NCBI GenBank assembly: GCA_020555865.1
Contig: JAJCJJ010000002.1
Location: 319,271 to 383,270, forward strand
Reading direction: 5' to 3'
Source of the DNA: a bacterium 210917-DFI.7.65
GTDB lineage: Bacteria; Bacillota; Clostridia; Oscillospirales; Oscillospiraceae
DNA length: 64,000 nucleotides
In this document: positions 46,836-55,127 of the stretch, one piece after another
How the letters are laid out: each line of letters begins with the position of its first letter
Position numbering within the stretch: position 1 is the first letter of the stretch
Translations under genes and position numbers: made by a program
Notes under the pieces: model-generated
What the model saw: only the letters and a program-made list of their open reading frames with translations
Database searches by the model: none
What the model was told of the DNA's origin: nothing

Positions 46836-47495
46836 TCAAGCCTGCTCATAAAATGTACGGAACGCTTCCAGCAGCTCACCCTTCGCAATCCGTTTCAAAT
46901 TCCGGTCGGTCAGAGTATGCTCCGGATATTCCTTGGCCAGTTCACGCAGTTCCGCCAAGCGCAGGAATGTGATTTCAGACATTGCCTGTTCTATCCCTTC
47001 GCTTTGGAGGATCGCTTCCAGCTTCTGACGCGTCATCGGATTTTCCGCAGCGTCGGTTTCCTCCGGCACCGCTGCAGTGTTCTCTGCCTGCTCTTCCGTT
47101 GTTTCCAATTCCTCCGCTGACGTCTGTTCCGGCTCTGTCGGTTCTTCAGGCTCCGTTGCCGCCTCTACCACCTCGTCAGTGCTTTCCGGCTCCTGCGGCC
47201 CGTCATCCTCATCGTCGGGCCCCTCCGGACTGTGCGGCAGAATCGACTCCACTTCCATATGAGGACGCGGAATCACATGTACGCTGATCAGTTCACCGAC
47301 ACGCTGCGCTGCAGCTGCACCGGCGTCGGTCGCTGCCTTCACCGCGCCGACATCACCACGGACCATTACGGTCACCAGCGCGCCTCCAATATGCTCTTTG
47401 CCGATCAAGGTGACGTTGGCCGCTTTAACCATAGCATCTGCTGCTTCAATCGAGCCGATCAAACCCTTTGTTTCAATCATACCCAATGCCTGCAT
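46836..47495 (-). CDS. BMC-H shell protein with acidic linker and C-terminal domain
   Basis: A 219-residue shell protein. Residues about 1-92 are a canonical BMC-H domain. Residues about 93-150 are an extremely acidic Glu/Asp/Thr/Pro linker, and residues about 153-219 form a helical domain ([20 protein letters not shown]). Extended BMC-H proteins such as PduK exist but this tail is different. The C-terminal helices recall small SAP/HeH-like modules; that is only a guess. It could anchor cargo or place the compartment in the cell. Confidence 0.92.
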   Translation of the reverse strand: MQALGMIETKGLIGSIEAADAMVKAANVTLIGKEHIGGALVTVMVRGDVGAVKAATDAGAAAAQRVGELISVHVIPRPHMEVESILPHSPEGPDDEDDGPQEPESTDEVVEAATEPEEPTEPEQTSAEELETTEEQAENTAAVPEETDAAENPMTRQKLEAILQSEGIEQAMSEITFLRLAELRELAKEYPEHTLTDRNLKRIAKGELLEAFRTFYEQA

Positions 47496-47532
47496 CCTGT
47501 TTCACCTCCATCTCGGCTGTCTTTTTATCCGG

Positions 47533-47560
47533 GGGGCAGTTTTGTTTCCAAAACTGCCCC
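47533..47560 (-). other. Strong intercistronic hairpin in the BMC operon
   Basis: A perfect 12-bp stem GGGGCAGTTTTG / CAAAACTGCCCC closing a four-base loop, between the EutT-like gene and the extended BMC-H gene. No T run follows on the transcribed strand, so it probably protects or divides the polycistronic mRNA, raising the two abundant shell proteins downstream. Confidence 0.7.
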
Positions 47561-47575
47561 ATGTTGTCTCTATCC

Positions 47576-48298
47576 TTATTTCTGCATCTTCTGGCACAGC
47601 GTGCCGCCGATGGTCTTGTGGATCATCTGCGAGAATAAATTGATCAAATACGCAATATGAACTTTCTGCGTCTGTGTCAGCATGTCTGCGTTCTCATAGT
47701 AAAACCGATAGGTTTCCCCTCTCAGATAATGCAGCGCAGCAGCTTCCGTGCCGTGGTTTGCAAGAAGGATCGCCCGAGTCATATGAAAACATTCCCTATG
47801 GGGTTGTTTCAGATCCTCTGCGGTCATGCCGCTGCAAGTACCCGGCACCAAGATGTTGATCGCGCTGCCCTCTTCAATGCTGCACAGGCTGCACTCCATA
47901 TCAAAAATCTCATTGGCGAGGATTTGATTTTGTGCGTACAGTTCCGTCGCCTGTTTCAAATACAGCGCCTGGAGCGCACAAAAACGGCCTTTGAGTTTCT
48001 CATTGCAGAGATTGGGATCCGGTGCGGCAGTGTCGTCGCACACCGGCGTGGCACTGGGTGCTGTTTCCTTGGGCTCAGCGGGCGTCGGCGCATCAGCGCT
48101 GTATTCCTCTGTCCCATCGATCCGGATCGTGGCGGTTTTGGACGGTTTCACGTCCGCCGGATCCACGATGGAAATCTGACGGTCCGCCAGAAACTGCCGG
48201 GCACCGGGCGTCAGCCGTTCTCCCTCAACCAGCGTAAAGCTTTCAAAGGCTTGCTTGCCATACAAATCACGCAGGTTCTGTTCTGTAATGTAAATCAT
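47576..48298 (-). CDS. EutT-like protein (corrinoid adenosyltransferase-like)
   Basis: A 240-residue protein. The N-terminus YITEQNLRDLY and the stretch GERLTPGARQFLADRQISI resemble EutT, the cobalamin adenosyltransferase of ethanolamine loci. The EutT metal motif H-x11-C-C-x2-C is not visible; cysteines occur as CDD, LCNEK, RFCAL and ECSLCS. The helical C-terminal half is cobalamin-transferase-like. Activity is doubtful, and a B12 enzyme is absent here because the locus uses a glycyl radical enzyme. The ATG at 48298 has AGGAGG six bases upstream and overlaps the eutP stop. Confidence 0.72.
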   Translation of the reverse strand: MIYITEQNLRDLYGKQAFESFTLVEGERLTPGARQFLADRQISIVDPADVKPSKTATIRIDGTEEYSADAPTPAEPKETAPSATPVCDDTAAPDPNLCNEKLKGRFCALQALYLKQATELYAQNQILANEIFDMECSLCSIEEGSAINILVPGTCSGMTAEDLKQPHRECFHMTRAILLANHGTEAAALHYLRGETYRFYYENADMLTQTQKVHIAYLINLFSQMIHKTIGGTLCQKMQK

Positions 48299-48768
48299 CG
48301 GCATCCTCCTTTCTTCAAAAATCGCTCTTCCCAGATCGCCTTAATGCGTTCCGTCAAAGCGTCCATTCCCTGCCCACTCAGGACGGAAATTTCGTAATAA
48401 GGTTCTTCCACACCTGCAGCCCGTAGCTCCGCACGGCAGTGCTCCATATCTTCAGCACCCAGATCCGCTTTGGTGATTACACCCAGAACCGGAATGCGGA
48501 ATACTTTCGAAAATCCCGGCGGATAGCTTCGCTTGCGTGCCGTTGGATCACACAACATCAACATACAATAGGCGTCTTGCTGTGCGGCAATCAAATGCTT
48601 GTGCATATCGTTACTCTCCACATAAGAACCGGGCACATCCAGCGTATTCCTTCCATATACCATATGCGGCGTACGCTTGGGCGGCGTGTCAATTTCATTG
48701 AGATAATTGGCCAACAGCGTTTTCCCGGATTCTCTGGCGCCTAAAATCATAATGCGTTTTTTCTTCAT
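48295..48768 (-). CDS. eutP: EutP/PduV family P-loop protein
   Basis: A 157-residue small GTPase-like protein with P-loop GARESGKT (residues 10-17), GRNTLDVPGSYVE (switch/Walker B region) and TKADLG as the NKxD-like motif. EutP has been linked to acetate kinase activity and PduV to compartment positioning. In this locus it could turn the acyl-phosphate made by PduL into ATP. Start overlaps the eutS-like stop by four bases. Confidence 0.9.
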   Translation of the reverse strand: MKKKRIMILGARESGKTLLANYLNEIDTPPKRTPHMVYGRNTLDVPGSYVESNDMHKHLIAAQQDAYCMLMLCDPTARKRSYPPGFSKVFRIPVLGVITKADLGAEDMEHCRAELRAAGVEEPYYEISVLSGQGMDALTERIKAIWEERFLKKGGCR

Positions 48769-49118
48769 GTCTTCGTTACCGGCACGACATCAAACTGCAA
48801 AATGGTCTTCAATTTCTCCGTAACGGCTTTAAGCGCGGTTTCCACACTTTGCACATCGCCCATAATCACAACGGAACCGGTAAAGCGGTCCAGAAACCCG
48901 ATATCCACATCCGCAGCTTTCACTGCAATATCTGCGGCTATCATAGATGTCTCATAGGGCGAGAGCGTCAGGATTCCGATGGCGCCGCCCTCTTCAATTC
49001 CCAGCGATTCATAAATGCTGGGAATTGGAGAGGCAATTACATGCGCAATCGTAACCTGTTTGCCAGGTACGGATTCTTCAATAATTCGATTAACGGATTC
49101 CACCAGAGAGGTCACCAC
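48765..49118 (-). CDS. eutS: EutS/PduU-type circularly permuted BMC-H shell protein
   Basis: A 117-residue permuted BMC-H protein. The motif IIEESVPGKQVTIAHVIASP is the hallmark N-terminal beta-strand plug of EutS/PduU hexamers. Start is uncertain: GTG codons at 49118, 49115 and nearby are all possible, and the gene overlaps the end of the EutL-type gene by up to 29 bases. Confidence 0.9.
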   Translation of the reverse strand: MVTSLVESVNRIIEESVPGKQVTIAHVIASPIPSIYESLGIEEGGAIGILTLSPYETSMIAADIAVKAADVDIGFLDRFTGSVVIMGDVQSVETALKAVTEKLKTILQFDVVPVTKT

Positions 49119-49776
49119 CCGGCAGCTGCTGCAACGGATGGTCTGCTACATATTGAACGGCTTTGGCAAACGCCTCGCCAGCGGCACGGCATGCGGACTG
49201 CTCACCCTTGAGGATGCCGCCGCCGCAGTTGGTGTAGGTAGGCGGTGCCCAGAATGCAGCAACTTCCACCTCCGCCGCTTTCAAGGCGGCGTCCATCGCA
49301 TACATGGATTCGTTGGGCGGCGCAATCACATACAGCAGTGCTTCGCCTTCCTTCACCGTCGAAATCTGGGGCCAATAGGTCCCGGAACGGCTGATCACAT
49401 GCGAAATATAAGCAATGGAGTCATCTTCATTGCAGCTGACAAAATAGGCATCGTTTTCCACAACATGATGAATGATTTTGAAAGCACTGACGATATCTTC
49501 CGGATTCGGGGCGGAAAATGCACCGTAGAATTCACCGCTCAGTTTGAAGCTGGCATTCGCAGCACCAGCATACAGCGCAGTGGCGTGTACGATCTGAATG
49601 TCTGTGCTCTTACTTGCCTCATCCATTCCGATATAGCAGACATCATCGCAGTCCGCTGTAAAAATGCCAAGGCTTCTGTGCCCTTCCGGGATGGGGAACT
49701 GCTTTCTGTACTGTTCATTCATGTTCGGGATAATTTTCTCGCTGAGGATCTTCGACCTTAAAATATCGCCTTTCAT
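49090..49776 (-). CDS. eutL: EutL-type BMC-T shell protein
   Basis: A 228-residue tandem-BMC trimer of the EutL kind. Two domains are recognisable by HATALYAGAANASFKLSGEF and APPNESMYAMDAALKAAEVE; it ends KGEQSACRAAGEAFAKAVQY. EutL-type trimers have gated central pores that are proposed to admit large cofactors. The ATG follows GAGGATGAGAGT. Confidence 0.93.
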   Translation of the reverse strand: MKGDILRSKILSEKIIPNMNEQYRKQFPIPEGHRSLGIFTADCDDVCYIGMDEASKSTDIQIVHATALYAGAANASFKLSGEFYGAFSAPNPEDIVSAFKIIHHVVENDAYFVSCNEDDSIAYISHVISRSGTYWPQISTVKEGEALLYVIAPPNESMYAMDAALKAAEVEVAAFWAPPTYTNCGGGILKGEQSACRAAGEAFAKAVQYVADHPLQQLPGGDLSGGIR

Positions 49777-49794
49777 ACTCTCATCCTCTTATCC

Positions 49795-50058
49795 TTAAAA
49801 CTCGTATTTCTTGATCTTCTCGTGCACGATCCAGTGGGTGTGCAGACCCTTGGGGCAGAAGAACAGGTCACCGGGACGAACCGTGACTTCACCGCCGGGA
49901 TAACGGAGCGTTGCGCAGCCATAGATAACCAGAGCGGTTTCATTGTGATCATAGTCAAAATCAAACTCGCAGGGATCGCTTTCCCAAGTGATTTCTTTGC
50001 TGATATACTCGATTTCGCCTTCGGTGGGCTTTCTTACCAGGATTTCCAGATTTTGCAT
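49795..50058 (-). CDS. EutQ-like cupin
   Basis: An 87-residue single cupin domain (ALVIYGCATLRYPGGEVTVR and RPGDLFFCPKGLHTHW). It resembles the cupin half of EutQ but lacks an N-terminal extension. EutQ has been reported to have acetate kinase-like activity; for this short form no activity is known. AGGAG precedes the ATG. Confidence 0.85.
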   Translation of the reverse strand: MQNLEILVRKPTEGEIEYISKEITWESDPCEFDFDYDHNETALVIYGCATLRYPGGEVTVRPGDLFFCPKGLHTHWIVHEKIKKYEF

Positions 50059-50091
50059 AGTTCTCTTCTCCTTTTCAGTCAGATATCAATT

Positions 50092-50748
50092 TCATGCACG
50101 CTCTTTTTTGACAATGCGGATATGCGATTGATCCGTCATTCCCAGAGCATTAGCTTCTTCCGTATCCAGATGGCACTCCAGTCTGGAATTGTTATTGGCG
50201 CGAATCACAACGTCGTGGAGCAAACCCGCACGTGTGCCCTCGCACTCAAGGTCGACAATCTCTCCGTCCGTCACACCGAACCGCGCTGCGTCCTCGCAGG
50301 TCATATGGATATGCCGCTGCGCAATCATAACGCCTTCCGGGATCTGTACGCTGCCTTTCGGTCCAATCAGGGTGATCCCGGGCGTTCCTCCCAGCACACC
50401 GGACATGCGTACTTCGCCTTTAACACCGAGCTTAAACGTATCGCCCGCCAAGATCTCGACCTGTGTTTGCTTACGTACCGGTCCGAGCACCCGAACTTTC
50501 TCAATTGCCCCTTTAGGGCCGCAGATTGTCAGAGTCTCTTTGCATGCATACTGGCCCGGCTGTACCAGATCCTTGATGTTGTTCAGCTGGTAACCAGCCC
50601 CGAACAGCTTCTCCAGATCCTGCTGAGACAGGTGAATATGCCGGTTCGAGATTCCCAAGGGAATTGCGCCAGGGCCGCCGCTTTCATTCTGTACACGGCT
50701 CACTGCCGCAGCAATCATGCGCAGCAATTCTTCGCACTGTACATCCAT
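50092..50748 (-). CDS. pduL: Phosphate propanoyltransferase PduL
   Basis: A 218-residue PduL-type phosphotransacylase converting acyl-CoA plus phosphate to acyl-phosphate and recycling CoA in the lumen. Zinc ligands are visible in SNRHIHLS, AQRHIHMT and LECHLDTEEAN. Residues 1-20 (MDVQCEELLRMIAAAVSRVQ) form an amphipathic helix of the encapsulation-peptide type. GGAGGGAAGAG precedes the ATG. Confidence 0.97.
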   Translation of the reverse strand: MDVQCEELLRMIAAAVSRVQNESGGPGAIPLGISNRHIHLSQQDLEKLFGAGYQLNNIKDLVQPGQYACKETLTICGPKGAIEKVRVLGPVRKQTQVEILAGDTFKLGVKGEVRMSGVLGGTPGITLIGPKGSVQIPEGVMIAQRHIHMTCEDAARFGVTDGEIVDLECEGTRAGLLHDVVIRANNNSRLECHLDTEEANALGMTDQSHIRIVKKERA

Positions 50749-50768
50749 CGTGCTCTTCCCTCCGTTTC

Positions 50769-52355
50769 TCAGCGCATGTTCTTAGCCACTTCGTGGATGA
50801 TTTTGCGCAGTTCTTCTTCATTGATGGAAATGCCGCCCGCCTGGTTCTTGCCGGTGCAGCAGCCCACGCTGATCGCATTCTGTCCGGGCGTCGCCAGCAC
50901 GCTTTCCAGCGTTGCACCGCCGCAGCAGCTGCTGCCCTTTTCTGCTTTGACCTGATCCAGCAGCTCTTTGAGCTTCGGATTGACCTGCAGGATGGAATCC
51001 ACATTGCGGATAGGATAGACAACTTTCTTGATATTGATCAACTGCAACGGAGTCACATTCTCAGAGGTAGCGCTGCCGCCGCAGGTGCCGCAGCCCAAAG
51101 TGAACGCAGGCGCAAGACCGGTGCACATACCCGTACCGCCCTGGCTGCCGCCAACGTTGATGAGGATGCGGGATGCAGGCTTGATGGAAAACGCCTTCGC
51201 AACCTCCGGGTTCTCCGTATGGACGCTCATGGTGTGGCCAATGCCGTTTTCAAGCAGCTTGAAGCTCAGCTCACAGGCCTCGTTGCAATCCTTCACCACA
51301 TAGAATGCCAACACGGTAGTCAGCTTTTCATAAGAGAGCGGATAAGCGGGGCCAACGCCATCCTGCTTACCCAAAAGCACCTTGGTGCCGTCGGGAACTG
51401 CAACACCGGCAGCATCTGCAATATACTTTGCACTTCTGCCGACGAACTTGGCATTCATGGAAGTACCGTTCTTGAAGAGCAGCTTGCATACCTTGGCCGT
51501 TTCATCGGCTGTCATGAAGTAGCCGCCTTGGGCGCGGAATTCATCCATCACCTGGTTGGCAATGCACTCATCCACCACAACAGACTGTTCTGAAGCGCAG
51601 ATCGTACCGTTATCAAAGGTCTTACTGCCGATAATATCTGCCACGGACTGGCGGATATTCGCGCTGCGCTCAATGTAGGAAGGCGAGTTGCCCGCGCCCA
51701 CGCCCAGAGCCGGCTTTCCGGCGCTGTATGCGGCCTTGACCATACCAGGACCGCCGGTAGCAATAATCATGCTGACTTCCTTTGCATGCATCAGCTCATT
51801 GGTCGATTCCATGGTGGGGGTTTCCACACACTGGATGACATTCTTCGGCGCGCCGGCTTCCTCGGCCGCCTGGGCCATCAGATCCGCAGCCAACTTGGTG
51901 CACTTGAACGCGGAAGGATGGGGCGCAAACACGATCGCATCTCTTGCTTTCATGGCAATCATTGCTTTATAAATTGCCGTAGAAGTCGGGTTCGTGGAAG
52001 GCACAATGCCCATGACCAAGCCCATAGGCTCTGCCACAGAGGTGACCTTGTTGGCAGTATCCTGCGCCACTACACCGATGGTTTTCATGTCCTTGATATA
52101 GTTATAAACGAACTGCCCTGCCAGATAGTTTTTAAAGACCTTATCTTCTACCTTGCCGAAACCAGTCTCTTCCACTGCCATCTTGGCCAGGATAATGGCA
52201 TTGTCAATGGCTTTTTTAACCATGTTGCGCAGAATACGGTCGACCTGCTCTTCGGTGTAATTCGCAAACTGCTGTGCAGCAATTTTGCCCTGTCTTGCCA
52301 GGACTCTTGCTTCCTGAATGGACTGTACGTCTTTATCCAATGTTTCCAGCTTCAT
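50769..52355 (-). CDS. CoA-acylating aldehyde dehydrogenase (AdhE-domain type)
   Basis: A 528-residue acylating aldehyde dehydrogenase. Catalytic Cys253 lies in TFDNGTICASEQSVVV, a motif typical of the AdhE aldehyde domain rather than PduP/EutE. It would oxidise the aldehyde with NAD+ and CoA. The C-terminus carries an unusual cysteine-rich stretch (SSCCGG and SVGCCTG, about residues 482-508) and ends with a helix ISINEEELRKIIHEVAKNM that looks like an encapsulation peptide. It is the second, distinct aldehyde dehydrogenase of the locus. Confidence 0.93.
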   Translation of the reverse strand: MKLETLDKDVQSIQEARVLARQGKIAAQQFANYTEEQVDRILRNMVKKAIDNAIILAKMAVEETGFGKVEDKVFKNYLAGQFVYNYIKDMKTIGVVAQDTANKVTSVAEPMGLVMGIVPSTNPTSTAIYKAMIAMKARDAIVFAPHPSAFKCTKLAADLMAQAAEEAGAPKNVIQCVETPTMESTNELMHAKEVSMIIATGGPGMVKAAYSAGKPALGVGAGNSPSYIERSANIRQSVADIIGSKTFDNGTICASEQSVVVDECIANQVMDEFRAQGGYFMTADETAKVCKLLFKNGTSMNAKFVGRSAKYIADAAGVAVPDGTKVLLGKQDGVGPAYPLSYEKLTTVLAFYVVKDCNEACELSFKLLENGIGHTMSVHTENPEVAKAFSIKPASRILINVGGSQGGTGMCTGLAPAFTLGCGTCGGSATSENVTPLQLINIKKVVYPIRNVDSILQVNPKLKELLDQVKAEKGSSCCGGATLESVLATPGQNAISVGCCTGKNQAGGISINEEELRKIIHEVAKNMR

Positions 52356-52385
52356 ACTTGGTCTCCTTTTTCTATAAACTCAAAT

Positions 52386-52934
52386 TTACATCAGCGACTG
52401 AATCAAAACCGGCGAGGGAGACGGAATCACTTCAAAGTTTACCATCAAACCCTTGCTCTGCACAATTTCCTTGCCGGCGTCCGTACCGGATTTTACGGCC
52501 GCCACATCACCCGTATAGGTGAAGAAAGACTTTCCGCCCAAACCGTTGCCCAGACGCAGTTCAACGCCGTCCAGATCCGCCGCCTTAAGAATCGCATCTG
52601 CGGTTTCCAGCATAGCAGCAATGGAAAACGACTCCATGATTCCCAGGGCATTGATCCCTTCGGTGCAGGTGGCTCCGGTAATGGCCGGGAACACCTGAGG
52701 ATGGACGTTCGGGATCACCATAGAGTCAATGTAATATTCACCGGCTTCCCGCTCTCCCGTTTCAATCGAAGTCTTCACAGCCGCCACGTCGCCATGCACA
52801 ATGGCCACATACTTTCCAGGGCAGGATGTGCTTGCGGTAACGACTTCCACTTCGGAGACCTTGACCATTTGGTCCGCCGCATAAATGCCGCGCGCAATGC
52901 TGGAAAACTCCACCATTCCAATCGCTCTCTGCAT
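52386..52934 (-). CDS. pduT: PduT-type BMC-T shell protein with Fe-S cysteine
   Basis: A 182-residue tandem-BMC trimer of the PduT kind, starting MQRAIGMVEFSSIARGIYAA. Cys38 in TSCPGKY matches the Cys38 that binds a 4Fe-4S cluster at the three-fold pore of Citrobacter PduT. The second domain begins INALGIMESFSIAAMLE. Electron passage through the shell, with PduS next door, is inferred. The ATG at 52934 is four bases past the pduS-like stop. Confidence 0.95.
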   Translation of the reverse strand: MQRAIGMVEFSSIARGIYAADQMVKVSEVEVVTASTSCPGKYVAIVHGDVAAVKTSIETGEREAGEYYIDSMVIPNVHPQVFPAITGATCTEGINALGIMESFSIAAMLETADAILKAADLDGVELRLGNGLGGKSFFTYTGDVAAVKSGTDAGKEIVQSKGLMVNFEVIPSPSPVLIQSLM

Positions 52935-52938
52935 TTCC

Positions 52939-54264
52939 TTATCCTCCAATCTCAATATATCTGTCTGTAATGCTCAGCACCTTGCCGCTGATGGACGCAT
53001 GAATTGGTGCTCCCAGTTTACCTTCCTGGATCTTTCCGATCATCTGGCCGGCTTCCACATGGTCGCCCACCGCAACAACCGGCTCGCACGGAGCGCCCAC
53101 ACACTGGCCCAGCGCGATATGAACGTTGTTTACCTTCAAGTCGGTATCCACCATCGGAGCCTTGCAATCATAGGCTGTCAGACCCAATCTGGCCACCAGA
53201 CGTTTGCTCGGAACCTTCCGGTATTCCCGCGCCGCTCTGGTTTCATACTCTTCCGTCTTGCGCTCATAACGCAGCTTCTGTTCCATAACCTCGTTGCGGA
53301 AGCGGAGATTATTCAATCTCGGATGCAATCCTGCAGGGCAGGAGAAATATTCACAGAGGTTGCACTGGCAACACAACAGTGCATTGAGCTTACCGCCTAC
53401 TTCATCAATGTTGTAGCCGCCGATGCGCATCAGCTTATGCGGCTGCATATCATGCCCCAGAAGATAACGGGGACACAGATCCGTGCACATGCGGCACTGC
53501 TCACAGGCGGAGCGGTTGACCCGCCGGGCTGCTTCCATAGTGCAGCTCTTCTTCTGAATCAGCGGATGATCCTTGGGAAGAATGATAAACCCTTTGTTCT
53601 TTTTGGTGATATAACCACTGTAATCGGTCAGCAGCGGTCCCATCATCGGGCCACCGTCAATGACCGCATAATCTTCAAAATTTTCAATGCCGGAAAGTTT
53701 CAGCACGTCCAGAATCGGCGTTCCCACCGGCACCTTAACGGTAACATGGTTCGGAATATCGCCAGCCAACGTGATATATTTTTCCGTTACGCTTTGTCCG
53801 TTGGCCGCTTTATATATATTCAGTGCCGTTTCCACATTGCAGACCACACAGCCCACATTGATCGGGATTCCGGCTTCGGGAACGATACGGCCCGTTGTTT
53901 CATATACCAAAACCTGCTCGTCACCAGCAGGATACATGTCCGGCAAAATGCCGATTTTCACATAATCCGAAAATCCAAGCGCCTGAATGCGCTCTTCCAA
54001 AATCGCAATAACATCCTTGTGCTTACCCTTGATGCCAATGATCGCCTGATCAGCGCCGACCAGGCGGCCAGCCATTTCAAAGCCTCGAATGACGTCATCC
54101 GGATAAAACTCCATCAACTGCTGGTCCACCCGCAGCAACGGTTCGCACTCGGCACCGTTGAGCAGAATATAATCCGCTTTGGCCGCCAGCTTAACATGTG
54201 TCGGGAATCCGGCGCCGCCTGCACCGATAATCCCCGCATCCTTGATCATCTCTAACAATTCCAT
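52939..54264 (-). CDS. pduS: PduS-type RnfC-like flavoprotein
   Basis: A 441-residue RnfC-family electron-transfer protein. The flavin/NADH fold has AGIIGAGGAGFPTHVKLA at the start and PMMGPLLTDYSG. Two Fe-S motifs follow (CEQCRMCTDLCPRYLLG and CCQCNLCEYFSCPAGL), and the SLBB-type C-terminal domain ends GKVLSITDRYIEIGG. In Pdu compartments PduS passes electrons from NADH or reduced cobalamin to PduT. Here, without B12, it probably recycles NADH. The ATG at 54264 has GGAGG five bases upstream. Confidence 0.94.
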   Translation of the reverse strand: MELLEMIKDAGIIGAGGAGFPTHVKLAAKADYILLNGAECEPLLRVDQQLMEFYPDDVIRGFEMAGRLVGADQAIIGIKGKHKDVIAILEERIQALGFSDYVKIGILPDMYPAGDEQVLVYETTGRIVPEAGIPINVGCVVCNVETALNIYKAANGQSVTEKYITLAGDIPNHVTVKVPVGTPILDVLKLSGIENFEDYAVIDGGPMMGPLLTDYSGYITKKNKGFIILPKDHPLIQKKSCTMEAARRVNRSACEQCRMCTDLCPRYLLGHDMQPHKLMRIGGYNIDEVGGKLNALLCCQCNLCEYFSCPAGLHPRLNNLRFRNEVMEQKLRYERKTEEYETRAAREYRKVPSKRLVARLGLTAYDCKAPMVDTDLKVNNVHIALGQCVGAPCEPVVAVGDHVEAGQMIGKIQEGKLGAPIHASISGKVLSITDRYIEIGG

Positions 54265-54276
54265 ACCTGCCTCCAT

Positions 54277-55107
54277 CTACATAATGATTTCTTTCGTGCA
54301 GCTTTTTGCAATTCCCAGCGGCGTCACAAACATGGGGTTTTTGAGGGATAGGTCGGGATCCCGACGTACTTTTCCACAACATCTTCCACTCCGGTCAGGC
54401 AGCAGGTACCTCCGACCAGATAAATTTCTTCCACGTCATGCCCCGCAACACATCGTTTAATGATATCTGCCACTTTTTCAATCGTCGGTTTCAGAACCGG
54501 CAGCAATTCTTTGTGGTGTTTGGGATCTCTTTTATAATGCTCCGCTTCTTCAAAATCCAAATGCAACGCACCAGCAACCACAAGCGTGAAATGAGTTCCG
54601 CCGGTAGGCTCATCGATCACCTCGGTCACCACACCGTCTTTCAGGATCGATATGCCGGTCGTTCCGCCGCCGATATCAACGACAGCGCCGTTTTTAATCT
54701 TCAGAATCGCATTGGCGGCCGTGGGCTCATCCAACACCCGGGCCAATTCAACCCCTGCCACCTGTACCACATTTTTAATTACGCCGGAATCCAAGGAGGC
54801 GGTTCCCGGTGGAATAGCAGCTGCAGCATAAAGCAGTTCCGTTCCAAGCTTTTCTCCATTTCCCGAACGATTCGAACTGCACCAATATAGTCCACAACCA
54901 TACCGTCGCGAACGACATCCGCATACTGGTATGCACCGGCAACCGGCTGAAACTGTTCATTCAAAACAACGACGGCCACACAGGCAGTACCAAGATCAAC
55001 ACCGTATAATATACCTGAGACTTTGCCACAATGGGGTGCTTTGTAACGTCCTCAAAGGTATCAATCAGCGCGTCACACTCCTGAAATCTCTCGTCGGCCG
55101 CCCTCAT
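54277..55107 (-). pseudogene. eutJ: eutJ-like chaperone with three frameshifts
   Basis: Joined across three frames, this 831-base stretch encodes a full-length EutJ-type actin/Hsp70-fold protein. Readable blocks are GVDLGTACVAVVVLNEQ, ADVVRDGMVVDYIGA, LLYAAAAIPPGTASLDSG, NGAVVDIGGGTTGISILKDG and NPMFVTPLGIAKSC. The breaks lie near 55020 (ACGG), 54849 (AAAA) and 54317 (AAAAA), each explained by one missing base in a homopolymer. Start at 55107 has GGGAGG upstream. Either a decayed gene or sequencing error; all flanking genes are intact. Confidence 0.88.
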
Positions 55108-55127
55108 AATGCCTCCCTTTGGAATAT

